Shown: piece after piece, positions 8,651 through 16,624 of the stretch
How positions within the stretch are numbered: position 1 is the first letter of the stretch
Layout: each line of letters begins with the position of its first letter
Source of the DNA: Paenibacillus xylanexedens
Lineage (GTDB): Bacteria > Bacillota > Bacilli > Paenibacillales > Paenibacillaceae
DNA: 64,000 nucleotides
Assembly (NCBI RefSeq): GCF_007680605.1
Contig: NZ_VEIO01000001.1
Location: 186,001 to 250,000, forward strand
Reading direction: 5' to 3'
Translations under genes and position numbers: made by a program
The notes under the pieces: generated by a model
The model's database searches: none
Seen by the model: only the letters and a program-made list of their open reading frames with translations
What the model was told of the DNA's origin: nothing

Positions 8651-9205
8651 ATGAAGCACCTCAATGGATATCATTATTTTGAGAAAAGTTTAGGCCCGTT
8701 CCTTAATCTTTCGAGCCTGTCTCAGAGAGAGGCTGAAGCAGTCTCACGACAGATTCGACAGGAAGGCCGGGTTTTTGCCGCTCAGCGGTCATCCGACTAC
8801 ATAACAATCAGGAGACGGCTTGAGCATCTGGCATATGAGAAGTTCATAGCAAAGGGAGGAAAGCCGACACAAGACTATCCCCATTATCTAACGCTCGGTA
8901 TATGTCCCTGGCTAGAATCATGGTATCAGGAGCCGGATCATATCATCATTCCATGGGAAGAGTTACCCGCGGAAGTTGTAAGCTTTACATACGGTGACCT
9001 CTTCCCAACGATGCGTTACGAAGACGATAAATCATATCGCAAGCAGGTGTATACCAAAGACGAAATCGTTGAACTGATTAAGACCTATGGTTTGCCACAG
9101 GATTGGAATCAGAGCGGCAAACAGGGTCCCGAACGATATATTGAGATTCAGGTCTGGGACAAATTATTCAGAGCCGGCTCAGGCCGGTTTTACACGAAGG
9201 AATAG
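8651..9205 (+). CDS. Conserved hypothetical protein
   Basis: A 184-residue protein that I do not recognise. It is hydrophilic, with no signal peptide or membrane segment. It has several aromatic and charged segments (WLESWYQEPDHIIIPWEELP, then FPTMRYEDD) and a C-terminal part that reads like a small alpha/beta domain. The start was set at the ATG at 8651, which has TAAGGAGA upstream; an upstream in-frame ATG at 8627 lacks a ribosome site. Its last 27 bp overlap the convergent MFS transporter gene, which is unusual in this otherwise normally spaced region and may allow antisense interference. Confidence 0.6.
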   Translation: MKHLNGYHYFEKSLGPFLNLSSLSQREAEAVSRQIRQEGRVFAAQRSSDYITIRRRLEHLAYEKFIAKGGKPTQDYPHYLTLGICPWLESWYQEPDHIIIPWEELPAEVVSFTYGDLFPTMRYEDDKSYRKQVYTKDEIVELIKTYGLPQDWNQSGKQGPERYIEIQVWDKLFRAGSGRFYTKE

Positions 9206-10291
9206 CCCCAGCAAACCGAGTATAGCAAACGCCATAAAAGCTACCGTACTGGAAAACACCTCGATGGTGTATCCCGCCATAAATGATCCTAGGAATTGAC
9301 CCACGCCCAGTGCAAGAAATGCAAGACTAATGCCGATGGAGACATTCGGCTGGAACAGTCTCGTTGCCCACACAATAAATATACTTGTAAGAAAAATGTA
9401 CGTGCTGCCAAACAGGACGGCTGAAACCAGACTTGATGTCATCGAAGGCAGGACAATAACGCCAAGCGAGATCGATAGTAACAGAATACCTATTCGATAG
9501 GACCAGCCTAACTCAATCCGTTCAATAATCCGACCCGCACTACCCCCAAGTATGCCTGTCACGCCCATAACAATCCAGAACAAGACGGCTTCCGAATCGG
9601 AGGCCCCTTTCTCGTCCGTAAGAAAGTTTCGGGCAAAAGTCCAGTAAATCGCAGAGCTTGCGCCAGTTAACATACAAGCCATGAGCAAAGCCGATCCTGG
9701 TCTGGTTGGTCTCATGCAAGACCAGATGGACTTCGTACAAGGGAGTGTTTTGGTCGCCGGAATCGCATGTCGGTTCCATAGCACTACGGTTATTCCGATG
9801 AGGGCGAACAGGATATAACTCAAACGCCAGTAATCGGTGAATAGCAAGTAGAGCGGACCGGAGACGATAATGCCAAAGCTAGTTCCTGTATTGATCCAGC
9901 TGTTCCCTCTGGCGTGCAGATCTGGTGCGAGTTCTGCACTTACTGCATTCCCGAGGGCTGGAGAGGCCCATCCTGTGCTGAGTCCGGCAAGAAAAACGCT
10001 GACCGCAAGCAGCCAGGTATCATGTGCCAGTCCGATGCCTATCAAGCCAAGAATAGCACTGATTCCAGCAAGCTGAATGACGTAATGGTGCCCTTTGTGA
10101 TTAATGATGAGTGGCGCAGTCAGAAGGGCAAGACAATACGCAATATAGGTTGCCGAATTAATGGCCCCGGATGCCGATTCGGATAATTGTAGAGCCTCGG
10201 AGATTTCTGGCATAAACAGTCCGTAACTGAAACGCCCAAAAGCATAACATACTGCGATCAGGGCAACGCCAGGAAGGACTATCTTTTTCAT
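9179..10291 (-). CDS. MFS transporter (YbfB/YjiJ-like), probable efflux pump
   Basis: A 370-residue polytopic membrane protein with about 12 hydrophobic segments and the typical MFS first helix (CYAFGRFSYGLFMPEI). The tenth-to-twelfth helix region (GISLAFLALGVGQFLGSFMAGY) supports a YbfB/YjiJ-like type. The start at 10291 follows GGCGGTGG; an in-frame ATG 36 bp upstream overlaps the operator-like site. It is downstream of a tetR gene on the same strand and has its own copy of the box found upstream of tetR. Known TetR-MFS pairs export drugs or metabolites, and this is the likely role. The substrate is unknown. Confidence 0.8.
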   Translation of the reverse strand: MKKIVLPGVALIAVCYAFGRFSYGLFMPEISEALQLSESASGAINSATYIAYCLALLTAPLIINHKGHHYVIQLAGISAILGLIGIGLAHDTWLLAVSVFLAGLSTGWASPALGNAVSAELAPDLHARGNSWINTGTSFGIIVSGPLYLLFTDYWRLSYILFALIGITVVLWNRHAIPATKTLPCTKSIWSCMRPTRPGSALLMACMLTGASSAIYWTFARNFLTDEKGASDSEAVLFWIVMGVTGILGGSAGRIIERIELGWSYRIGILLLSISLGVIVLPSMTSSLVSAVLFGSTYIFLTSIFIVWATRLFQPNVSIGISLAFLALGVGQFLGSFMAGYTIEVFSSTVAFMAFAILGLLGLFLRVKPA

Positions 10292-10315
10292 TGGATTCCA
10301 CCGCCTTGTTTTATA

Positions 10316-10332
10316 TAGAACGATCATTATAT
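10316..10332. promoter_or_regulatory. Candidate TetR operator upstream of the MFS gene
   Basis: TAGAACGATCATTATAT lies 25 bp upstream of the MFS start. It differs at one position from the box upstream of tetR (10956-10972). The shared GATCATTATAT core in both intergenic spaces suggests a binding site for the regulator encoded between them. Confidence 0.55.
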
Positions 10333-10381
10333 TTCTGATGAAAATAAAAAAGTGAGTTGAAATATGAACTCACCCTTTGTG

Positions 10382-10939
10382 TTATGAATTGAAACTATTT
10401 TGAGTCATGTGAATCAGTTCCTGGCAGACCTCTTTTACATTTTCCGTTTCGGCCAGCGCCGTCGAACCCTCTAACAACAGCATAAATTGCATGATGCTTT
10501 GATCATTTGCTTCGGGATCACTTTTTTTTATCAGGGTTATGACTTGTTTTTTGTGCCCGTTAACGGTTTGCACGATAGCATGGTTTGGATCAGCCCCGAA
10601 TTCTTCCTTCGCTCGCAAAAAAAGACATCCCCTTGCTTCATGTTCCATCAGCCACTTGGCATGACCCTCAGCCAGATTAAGAAAGACGGACTGTGCCTTG
10701 TTATCTGCATATGAACGGAGTTGCTCCAGATAGCGCTGTTCGCGGCGCAGAAGCACCTCGACAATCAAGTCTTCCTTGGACGCAAAGTGATTGTATAACG
10801 TCATGATGGCCACGTCAGCATCGGTAATGATCCGTTTTAAGCCAATGGCATGAAAGCCATGCAGATAGAACAGGTCCTCGGACACGTTCAGCAACATTTC
10901 CTTTTTGCTACTCATAGTCGCTTGCGCCACTCCTTCCAC
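10382..10939 (-). CDS. TetR/AcrR-family transcriptional regulator
   Basis: A 185-residue TetR-type repressor. The N-terminal helix-turn-helix is clear at about 12-58 (LLNVSEDLFYLHGFHAIGLK, then the turn and recognition helix TLYNHFASKEDL). The ligand-binding C-terminal domain (60-185) is helical and includes EHARGCLFLRAKEEF, like the YxiE/AcrR group sensing hydrophobic compounds. The start is uncertain: GTG at 10939 is listed, while GTG at 10930 or ATG at 10915 are possible. It precedes the MFS transporter gene on the same strand (90 bp gap), and matching palindromic sites flank both, which points to autoregulation and control of the pump. Confidence 0.85.
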   Translation of the reverse strand: MEGVAQATMSSKKEMLLNVSEDLFYLHGFHAIGLKRIITDADVAIMTLYNHFASKEDLIVEVLLRREQRYLEQLRSYADNKAQSVFLNLAEGHAKWLMEHEARGCLFLRAKEEFGADPNHAIVQTVNGHKKQVITLIKKSDPEANDQSIMQFMLLLEGSTALAETENVKEVCQELIHMTQNSFNS

Positions 10940-10955
10940 CCATTTTCAGTAAAAA

Positions 10956-10972
10956 TAGAATGATCATTATAT
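10956..10972. promoter_or_regulatory. Candidate TetR operator upstream of tetR
   Basis: TAGAATGATCATTATAT contains the perfect palindrome AATGATCATT and lies just upstream of the tetR start. It matches the site before the MFS gene at 16 of 17 positions. Confidence 0.55.
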
Positions 10973-10999
10973 CCAAAATATAGAACGTACATATCAATG

Positions 11000-11770
11000 T
11001 CAATCTGAAATGACAGTTTCAATCTCCAGCTGCCCAAAGTTCTCGATCCATTCGGCAGGGCATCTTGAGTCCGTAATCACCATGGATATGTGATCGGCAG
11101 GTACAATTCTGGCAAACGTGGAGCGTCCAAACTTGGTATGATCGGCTACCAGAATGGCTTCTTCGGCTCGTTCGATCATTTTACGCGAGATCTGGGCTTC
11201 CTCCAGGACATAATCGGTGATTCCATCGGTGAAGGAAATACCTCCAGCCGAAATGAACGCTTTATTCACTTTGAACTGGTCAAGTATCTCATGTGCCCCA
11301 GGCCCAGTGGCGGCTTGAACAGCGGTGTTGATTTCGCCTCCGGCAAAAATGATTTTACCTTTAAAAGACTCCAGGGCAACAGTCAGGATCGGGACCGAAT
11401 TCGTAATCACTGTTACGTGGGATCGATGCTGCAATTGACGCATAATTGCGAGTGTCGTTGTGCCATTGCCCAGCATGACGGTTTCTCCGTCTTCAATCAA
11501 GGAAGCTGCCGCGATTGCAATAGCCTGCTTTTCTTGAACTTGCAACTGTGAGCGCTTTTGGAAGGGTGCTTCAATCATACCCGAGCGGACACGTACAGCG
11601 CCCCCGTACACTTTACGCAACTCACCTTCTTTCTCCAGCCGATCCAGATCCCGCCGAATGGTTTCCGTGGATACCTGGAATAGCTGAGCCAACGTTTGTA
11701 CCTGAACTTTGCCTTGTGTGGCAAGCTGGGCAAGGATCGTATGTTTTCGCTCCTCATATGTTAATGACAT
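11000..11770 (-). CDS. DeoR/GlpR-family transcriptional regulator
   Basis: A 256-residue repressor. The N-terminal DeoR helix-turn-helix is at 3-57 (YEERKHTILAQLATQGKVQV, then STETIRRDLDRLEKEG). The C-terminal sugar-phosphate sensor domain (75-235) has the family signature VMLGNGTTTLAIMRQL and the DHTKFG motif near the end. Members sense phosphorylated sugars or related compounds. It is divergent from the metallophosphoesterase and EamA genes across a 355-bp space rich in AACCAC/GTGGTT repeats, so it probably represses those genes and itself. The effector is unknown. Confidence 0.85.
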   Translation of the reverse strand: MSLTYEERKHTILAQLATQGKVQVQTLAQLFQVSTETIRRDLDRLEKEGELRKVYGGAVRVRSGMIEAPFQKRSQLQVQEKQAIAIAAASLIEDGETVMLGNGTTTLAIMRQLQHRSHVTVITNSVPILTVALESFKGKIIFAGGEINTAVQAATGPGAHEILDQFKVNKAFISAGGISFTDGITDYVLEEAQISRKMIERAEEAILVADHTKFGRSTFARIVPADHISMVITDSRCPAEWIENFGQLEIETVISD

Positions 11771-11856
11771 TCGAATTCCGCCTCCGTACGTTCTATAGAT
11801 AGAAGTTTGTTCTTTATGTGGATTGTTGTTGTTTTTAATAGTTTAAGTTGGTGAAA

Positions 11857-11982
11857 ACCACTTGTCAATTTCATTCGGCAGATGTAGATATTAAGACATC
11901 AAGGAAGTGTTGACAGAAAATAGATGTGGCGATATCATCATATAAAAACAACTTAAAACCACAAAAAACCACATTTTTAAGT
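11857..11982. promoter_or_regulatory. Candidate DeoR operator region with repeated AACCAC motifs
   Basis: The divergent space holds AACCAC at 11857, 11957 and 11967 and its complement GTGG at 11981. Around the last group, ACTTAAAA (11951-11958) and TTTTAAGT (11975-11982) form a perfect inverted repeat. These lie just downstream of the forward promoter and are well placed for a repressor such as the divergent DeoR protein. The assignment is inference from position and repetition. Confidence 0.4.
11910..11938 (+). promoter_or_regulatory. Sigma-A type promoter for the phosphoesterase operon
   Basis: A TTGACA -35 box (11910-11915) is separated by 17 bp from TATCAT (11933-11938). It lies about 190 bp upstream of the GTG start, leaving a leader that includes the repeated AACCAC motifs. 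Confidence 0.55.
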
Positions 11983-12125
11983 GGAATCGAAAATGAGTTG
12001 TTCCGAGAGTAATTTCAACCACGAATCAGCTTAACATATAACCAATAGATCAAACTGCATGAATGAAATGATGCGTATAACTCGCTTTCCTTGCGTATTC
12101 ATGTGGTATTCGGGAGGACAACACA

Positions 12126-13085
12126 GTGAAACGACAACTTGCTTTTCGTGAAAATGGAACCTTTACCATCGTACAATTTACCGATTTGCATTGGAAAGAC
12201 GGGCGACCTGAAGATCTGCGAAGCCAGCGGATGATGCAATCGATCATCGAGCTGGAACAGCCGGATCTGGTTATTTTCACAGGCGATGTGATCTACACCG
12301 GGCCTGTCGATCCGGGGAATCAAGCATGTGAGCATCCGGAGCAGGCTTTTCGCGATGCTGTCTCGGCTGTGGAGACGTGTGGGATTCCGTGGGCTTTTGT
12401 GTTTGGTAATCACGATGCCGAGCAACGAATCACTCCGGCGGAGCTCATGCATGTTGTCCAGGAGCATGCGCATAGCGTGACGGAAGCGGGCCCGCGTGAT
12501 ATTGCAGGATTGGGCAATTACACGCTGGAAATTGCCGGAGCGGATGGACTTCCGGCAGCGGTGTTGTATCTGCTCGATTCCGGGAGTTATTCGGCCGTGG
12601 AATCGATCCCCGGTTATGGCTGGATTCAGCAGAGTCAGCTCCGGTGGCTGATGGGTGAATCCACACGCGTCAATCCCGGCCGCAGCCCGGGGGATAAGCT
12701 GCCAGCCTTGGCGTTTTTCCATATCCCGATTCCGGAATATCAACTGATGTGGGACAGTCGAATTTGCTATGGCAACAAATATGAACCTGTCTGCTGTGCG
12801 CAAGTCAATTCGGGTTTGTTCGCTACAATGCTGGAGATGGGGGATGTAATGGGTACGTTCTGCGGACACGATCATGTGAATGATTTTCACGGTCAGTATC
12901 AAGGGATACATCTTTGTTACGGGCGTTCGAGTGGCCACAGTACCTATGGAAGGCAAGGCATGTTGCGCGGAGGACGTGTCATTCAGATGCGTGAAGGCGA
13001 GCGGGAGTTTAATACCTGGCTTCGTTTGGAGGATGGATCGGTGGTGAAGGAACAGCCGGAGCATCAACCGGAGCAAGGAAAGTAG
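12126..13085 (+). CDS. Calcineurin-like metallophosphoesterase
   Basis: A 319-residue metal-dependent phosphoesterase. All core motifs are seen in order: FTDLHW (about 18-23), FTGDV (50-54), GNHDAE (95-100), FFHIP and GHDHVND near the C-terminus. These bind the two metal ions in the family. Similarity in layout to Dcr2/PAP-type enzymes suggests a phosphomonoesterase or phosphodiesterase acting in the cytoplasm; there is no signal peptide. It starts at a GTG with GGGAGG 7 bp upstream. An EamA transporter follows 18 bp later, and a DeoR regulator is divergent, so the three may form one response unit. The substrate is unknown. Confidence 0.85.
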   Translation: MKRQLAFRENGTFTIVQFTDLHWKDGRPEDLRSQRMMQSIIELEQPDLVIFTGDVIYTGPVDPGNQACEHPEQAFRDAVSAVETCGIPWAFVFGNHDAEQRITPAELMHVVQEHAHSVTEAGPRDIAGLGNYTLEIAGADGLPAAVLYLLDSGSYSAVESIPGYGWIQQSQLRWLMGESTRVNPGRSPGDKLPALAFFHIPIPEYQLMWDSRICYGNKYEPVCCAQVNSGLFATMLEMGDVMGTFCGHDHVNDFHGQYQGIHLCYGRSSGHSTYGRQGMLRGGRVIQMREGEREFNTWLRLEDGSVVKEQPEHQPEQGK

Positions 13086-13102
13086 AGAGGAACGTATACA
13101 GC

Positions 13103-13960
13103 ATGATTTTACCGTTAGTTCTGGTGCTTGCTTCGGGAATGGCACATGCCGTCTGGAGTATGTTTACGAAACGAAGTTTGAACAAAAGTGTTTTTCTATG
13201 GTCGATTATGATGATTCCCACCGTATTGTTGTTGCCTGTGCTGGTGGTAGAATTGTCCCGTGAGTCGTTACCCGTGTCAGCTTATGCACTGTTGATTGTT
13301 TCGATGGCACTGCAGGCATTATATTCCTGGCTGTTGTCTCAGACGTATGAGCTTGGCGATCTGTCTCAGATTTATCCGATTATGCGGGGCACGAGTACGT
13401 TGCTGGTGCCGTTGATCGGGGTTGCTTTTCTGGGAGAAAGGTTGTCGGGATTCGGGTGGTTAGGCATTGCCTGCATGATTGTTGGTTTCATCGTTCTTAG
13501 CGGTGTGGGAAGCAGGAAAGCACAAGCAGGCTCTGGAATGAAGGGGGCGAAGCCGGTTCTGATGGCCTTGTGTGTGGGGTTATGTACGACGAGTTATGTA
13601 TTTGTGGACAAATTGAATCTGCAACATATTTCGCCCTTGGCGCTGCTTGAGGTTACGAATATCGGTTTTGTGGCTGGATTAACGCCAGCGCTGCTCGCTT
13701 CAGGGGGATTGCGTCAGGAGTGGAGGGTCAATCGTTCGACGATTTTGCTTGGGGCTTTGCTGAATCCGGGATCATATCTGCTCTTTCTATTTGCCCTGGA
13801 ACAGGCTCCGATGGCCAGATTGGGCCCGCTTCGGGAAGTGGGTACGGTATTCGCGGCTTTTCTAGGGATATGGTTATTAAAAGAACAGCAGGGCATGAAA
13901 CGTATTCTTTGTTCCATCGTTATTTTTGGCGGCATTCTCCTGATTGGTGTGTGGGGATAG
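13103..13960 (+). CDS. EamA/DMT-family transporter
   Basis: A 285-residue membrane protein with about ten hydrophobic segments arranged as two EamA repeats of five. Family marks include the end of each repeat, with a conserved acidic residue (IMRGTSTLLVPLIGVAFLGE in the first and VFAAFLGIWLLKEQ in the second). DMT proteins usually export metabolites or, less often, import them. It is 18 bp downstream of the phosphoesterase gene with an AGAGAGGAACG ribosome site and is likely co-transcribed. That pairing suggests export or recycling of a dephosphorylated product; this is inference. Confidence 0.8.
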   Translation: MILPLVLVLASGMAHAVWSMFTKRSLNKSVFLWSIMMIPTVLLLPVLVVELSRESLPVSAYALLIVSMALQALYSWLLSQTYELGDLSQIYPIMRGTSTLLVPLIGVAFLGERLSGFGWLGIACMIVGFIVLSGVGSRKAQAGSGMKGAKPVLMALCVGLCTTSYVFVDKLNLQHISPLALLEVTNIGFVAGLTPALLASGGLRQEWRVNRSTILLGALLNPGSYLLFLFALEQAPMARLGPLREVGTVFAAFLGIWLLKEQQGMKRILCSIVIFGGILLIGVWG

Positions 13961-14051
13961 GGTAGAAAGACATCGGTCAAAAGAAAGCACAAAATGACAG
14001 GCTTCTATACCCTTCTTCGTGTATCATGATAAGCAAGGAGTGATGCAGTAC

Positions 14052-14906
14052 ATGAAATGGATTGAGGCGATACAGAAGTCAATTCAATATATAGAAGAGC
14101 ATTTACTGGAGCCTATGACGACGGATCAGATTGCAACGCACGCGCATATGTCGGCATTTCATTTTCAGCGCATCTTTGGACTAATGACCGACGTTACCGT
14201 GGCGGAGTACATCCGGCGCAGAAGATTAACACTGGCGGCCAATGAACTGTTGCAGGGAGATCCCAAAATTATGGACTTGGCCTTAAAGTACGGTTATGAC
14301 ACGCCTGAATCGTTCGCCAAAGCTTATCGCAGACAACATGGGATATCGCCAAGCGAAACCCGAAAGTCCGGTGCCTCAGTCCAGTCGTATAATCGACTCG
14401 TTATACAAGTCAGTTTACAAGGAGCAGAGCCAATGAAACATCATATTGTCGAACAAGAGGCATTTTCCATTGCAGGCATCAAACAACGGTTTTCGTATGT
14501 GGATGGGCAGCATTTGCAGGGGATTCCTAATATGTGGGAGGAAGCGTATCACAGCAGTGCAGAGGATCGGATAGCTGCATTGAATAACGGGGTTATCCCA
14601 GGTTTGCTAGGGGTGTGTGTGGATCAGGGCGAGATCGAGGACAAGCAGATGGAATACTGGATTGCAACAACGTATGAAGGAGAGCAACCGGAAGGGTTAT
14701 CCACGTTAACGTTCCCTGCCAGCAAATGGGTGGTTTTCGAGGTGGAGGAACCGATGCCTCAAGGAATACAAAAGCTGTGGAAACGTATTGTAGGCGAATG
14801 GTTCCCTTCAAATGCATACGAACATGCCTGGTTGCCTGAACTGGAAGTCTATCGAGGAAAAGAGCATGCTCCTCAAATCTGGATACCGATTAAATCGAGT
14901 GTGTAG
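14052..14906 (+). CDS. AraC-family regulator with GyrI-like effector domain
   Basis: A 284-residue regulator. The N-terminal AraC double helix-turn-helix covers about 5-105 (the two recognition regions are in QIATHAHMSAFHFQRIFG and DLALKYGYDTPESFAKAYRR). The C-terminal GyrI/BmrR-type ligand domain (about 125-280) has the usual WEEAYHSS and MEYWIATTYEG segments. This layout is that of Rob/SoxS/BmrR-like drug or stress sensors. The start was chosen at 14052, preceded by AAGGAG 11 bp upstream; in-frame ATGs at 14043 and 14019 are less well placed. No linked target gene is evident. Confidence 0.82.
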   Translation: MKWIEAIQKSIQYIEEHLLEPMTTDQIATHAHMSAFHFQRIFGLMTDVTVAEYIRRRRLTLAANELLQGDPKIMDLALKYGYDTPESFAKAYRRQHGISPSETRKSGASVQSYNRLVIQVSLQGAEPMKHHIVEQEAFSIAGIKQRFSYVDGQHLQGIPNMWEEAYHSSAEDRIAALNNGVIPGLLGVCVDQGEIEDKQMEYWIATTYEGEQPEGLSTLTFPASKWVVFEVEEPMPQGIQKLWKRIVGEWFPSNAYEHAWLPELEVYRGKEHAPQIWIPIKSSV

Positions 14907-15200
14907 AAACCGTTACACATAATAGAATGATTAGAGTTATTAGAAATGATCACAAAATAAGTCACACATATGTATCACAAGGTTTCAAATCTTCACAACT
15001 CCGCTCAGGAATCGTGATTTTCAGGCGTGCATTCGTTTTGGATGTACATGAAAATGACAGCTTGAGGGGAGTTGTTTATTTTATTCCTAGGTTGGAAACA
15101 TGTTATATTAAAAAACAGTAGTCTCATCTATCCCTAAGAACGACGGACAGCCAAGCGGGAATGAGGATATCAGATTCGAGTAGGTCAAGGAGGATTTGCT

Positions 15201-15752
15201 GTGCAATACGAAGAACGGCTTGTCCAAACGTTGCGACAACATGAGCAGATCATGCAGGATCTGCGGATTGTACGTTCGCTAGAGTTGCCCGATTGTTACA
15301 TCGGTGCGGGTTATATTCGCAATTACATATGGGATACGCTTCATGGCTTTACCAGACGGGAGCTGCATAGCGATATTGACGTTGTTTATTTCAATGCTGC
15401 CGATCTTCGAGAGGAGCGGGATTACGAACTTGAGCAGGGGCTATGTACTGTAACAGGTAACACGAAGTGGTCGGTTAAAAATCAGGCCAGGATGCACCTG
15501 CGCAATGGGGATATGCCGTATCACTCGACTGAAGATGCACTGCGCTTCTGGCCTGAGCAAGTAACAGCCATCGGTGTACAATTGCATGCTGACGATCAAA
15601 TCAGGATATGTGCCCCTTACGGGCTGGAGGATCTGTATGCGTTAGTGGTGCGCAAAAGCCCGGCGTTTATGGATGCGGCCTACTATAACGAACGTGTGTG
15701 CAAAAAGAATTGGCAACAGCACTGGCCCAAGCTAACCATTGTACGGGCATAA
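15201..15752 (+). CDS. Nucleotidyltransferase-family protein (DUF925 type)
   Basis: A 183-residue protein resembling the NTP_transf_6/DUF925 family. The acidic motif HSDIDVVYF (about 55-63) is consistent with the D-x-D metal site of nucleotidyltransferases, preceded by the conserved YIGAGYIRNYIWD segment. The KWSVKNQARMH and YGLEDLYALVVR motifs are also family marks as I remember them. It starts at GTG 15201, with AAGGAGG about 7 bp upstream. No enzymatic activity is well established for the family, so the substrate is unknown. It stands alone, 24 bp before the YdcF-like gene. Confidence 0.75.
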   Translation: MQYEERLVQTLRQHEQIMQDLRIVRSLELPDCYIGAGYIRNYIWDTLHGFTRRELHSDIDVVYFNAADLREERDYELEQGLCTVTGNTKWSVKNQARMHLRNGDMPYHSTEDALRFWPEQVTAIGVQLHADDQIRICAPYGLEDLYALVVRKSPAFMDAAYYNERVCKKNWQQHWPKLTIVRA

Positions 15753-15776
15753 TATAACGAGTGTGGATGTCAATGT

Positions 15777-16532
15777 ATGGGAAGGAGTGTTGCTGTACTG
15801 ATACAGAAATTTTTACGGGAGAAAGGATATATTTTGGATCTGATCCTGCTGGCGTGTGTGGTTTTCTTTCTGATCTTTTGGGGCTGGAACTTTGCCGTGA
15901 AATTTTTTTCTCTCCTCGCGGCAACCTTTATCATATTAAGACGGATTGATTACGAGAAACACATCTGGCTGAAACGTGTCCTGTTGGTCGTTTTCGGGAT
16001 CGGTGCTGTTTCCTTTATCATTATTGAAGCTCTGGTATTTACCCAGCTTGGTTCAAAGGAAGAGGAGCGAGCGGACTATGTCATCATTCTCGGGTCGGGT
16101 ATCAAGGGAACCGAATTGTCACTGACCTTGAAACAAAGGCTCGATGCCAGTCTGGATTATATTCGCAGTCACCCGCAGACGCCAGTCATTGTATCCGGGG
16201 GCCAGGGACCAGGGGAGTCCATTCCTGAAGCCCTTGCGATGAAAAATTATCTGGTGGATCAGGGCATTGCCCCCGCTCAGATCATCATGGAGGACCGCTC
16301 AACAAGTACGCAGGAAAATTTGGCTTTTTCTAAAAAAATAATTCTGGCTTCCGGGCTGGAACACCCCGAAATAATGATTGTCACAAGTGATTACCATATG
16401 TTCAGGTCGAAATATATTGCGGCCAAAAACGGCTATGCTGCAGAATACGGCATATCCGCTCCTTCACCAGGGTATTTAAAGCCGATTAATATGATTCGTG
16501 AATATTTTGGCACGGTGAAGGCATTCTTATAG
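15777..16532 (+). CDS. YdcF/ElyC/SanA-family membrane protein (DUF218)
   Basis: A 251-residue protein with two or three N-terminal membrane segments (about 20-40, 43-55 and 65-85) and a C-terminal DUF218 domain (about 97-240). The domain shows YVIILGSGIKG, VIVSGGQGPGESIPEA, STSTQENL and IVTSDYHMFRS, all typical of the family. ElyC and SanA proteins affect cell-envelope integrity in E. coli, but the biochemical role is not known. The start is uncertain: ATG 15777 is used, although an AAGGAG ribosome-site-like sequence lies inside the frame, so a downstream alternative start is possible. A strong terminator follows. Confidence 0.8.
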   Translation: MGRSVAVLIQKFLREKGYILDLILLACVVFFLIFWGWNFAVKFFSLLAATFIILRRIDYEKHIWLKRVLLVVFGIGAVSFIIIEALVFTQLGSKEEERADYVIILGSGIKGTELSLTLKQRLDASLDYIRSHPQTPVIVSGGQGPGESIPEALAMKNYLVDQGIAPAQIIMEDRSTSTQENLAFSKKIILASGLEHPEIMIVTSDYHMFRSKYIAAKNGYAAEYGISAPSPGYLKPINMIREYFGTVKAFL

Positions 16533-16541
16533 CAGAACGAG

Positions 16542-16578
16542 AAACAGGACGAAGCGGAGTAAACGCTTCGTCCTGTTT
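16542..16578. terminator. Rho-independent terminator between ydcF-like and M56 genes
   Basis: A perfect 15-bp stem (16542-16556 with 16564-16578), a 7-base loop, and TCTTTTTTTT on the right. It lies between convergent genes; the left flank lacks a strong A-run, so it serves the forward gene best. Confidence 0.9.
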
Positions 16579-16624
16579 TCTTTTTTTTATGGTGAACACT
16601 ACATTAAACTTGAATGGACAAGAC

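Noticed and set aside
14927-15121. 64-residue open frame between the AraC-GyrI and nucleotidyltransferase genes
   Set aside because: No ribosome site and a composition unlike protein; the 294-bp space shows no clear gene.
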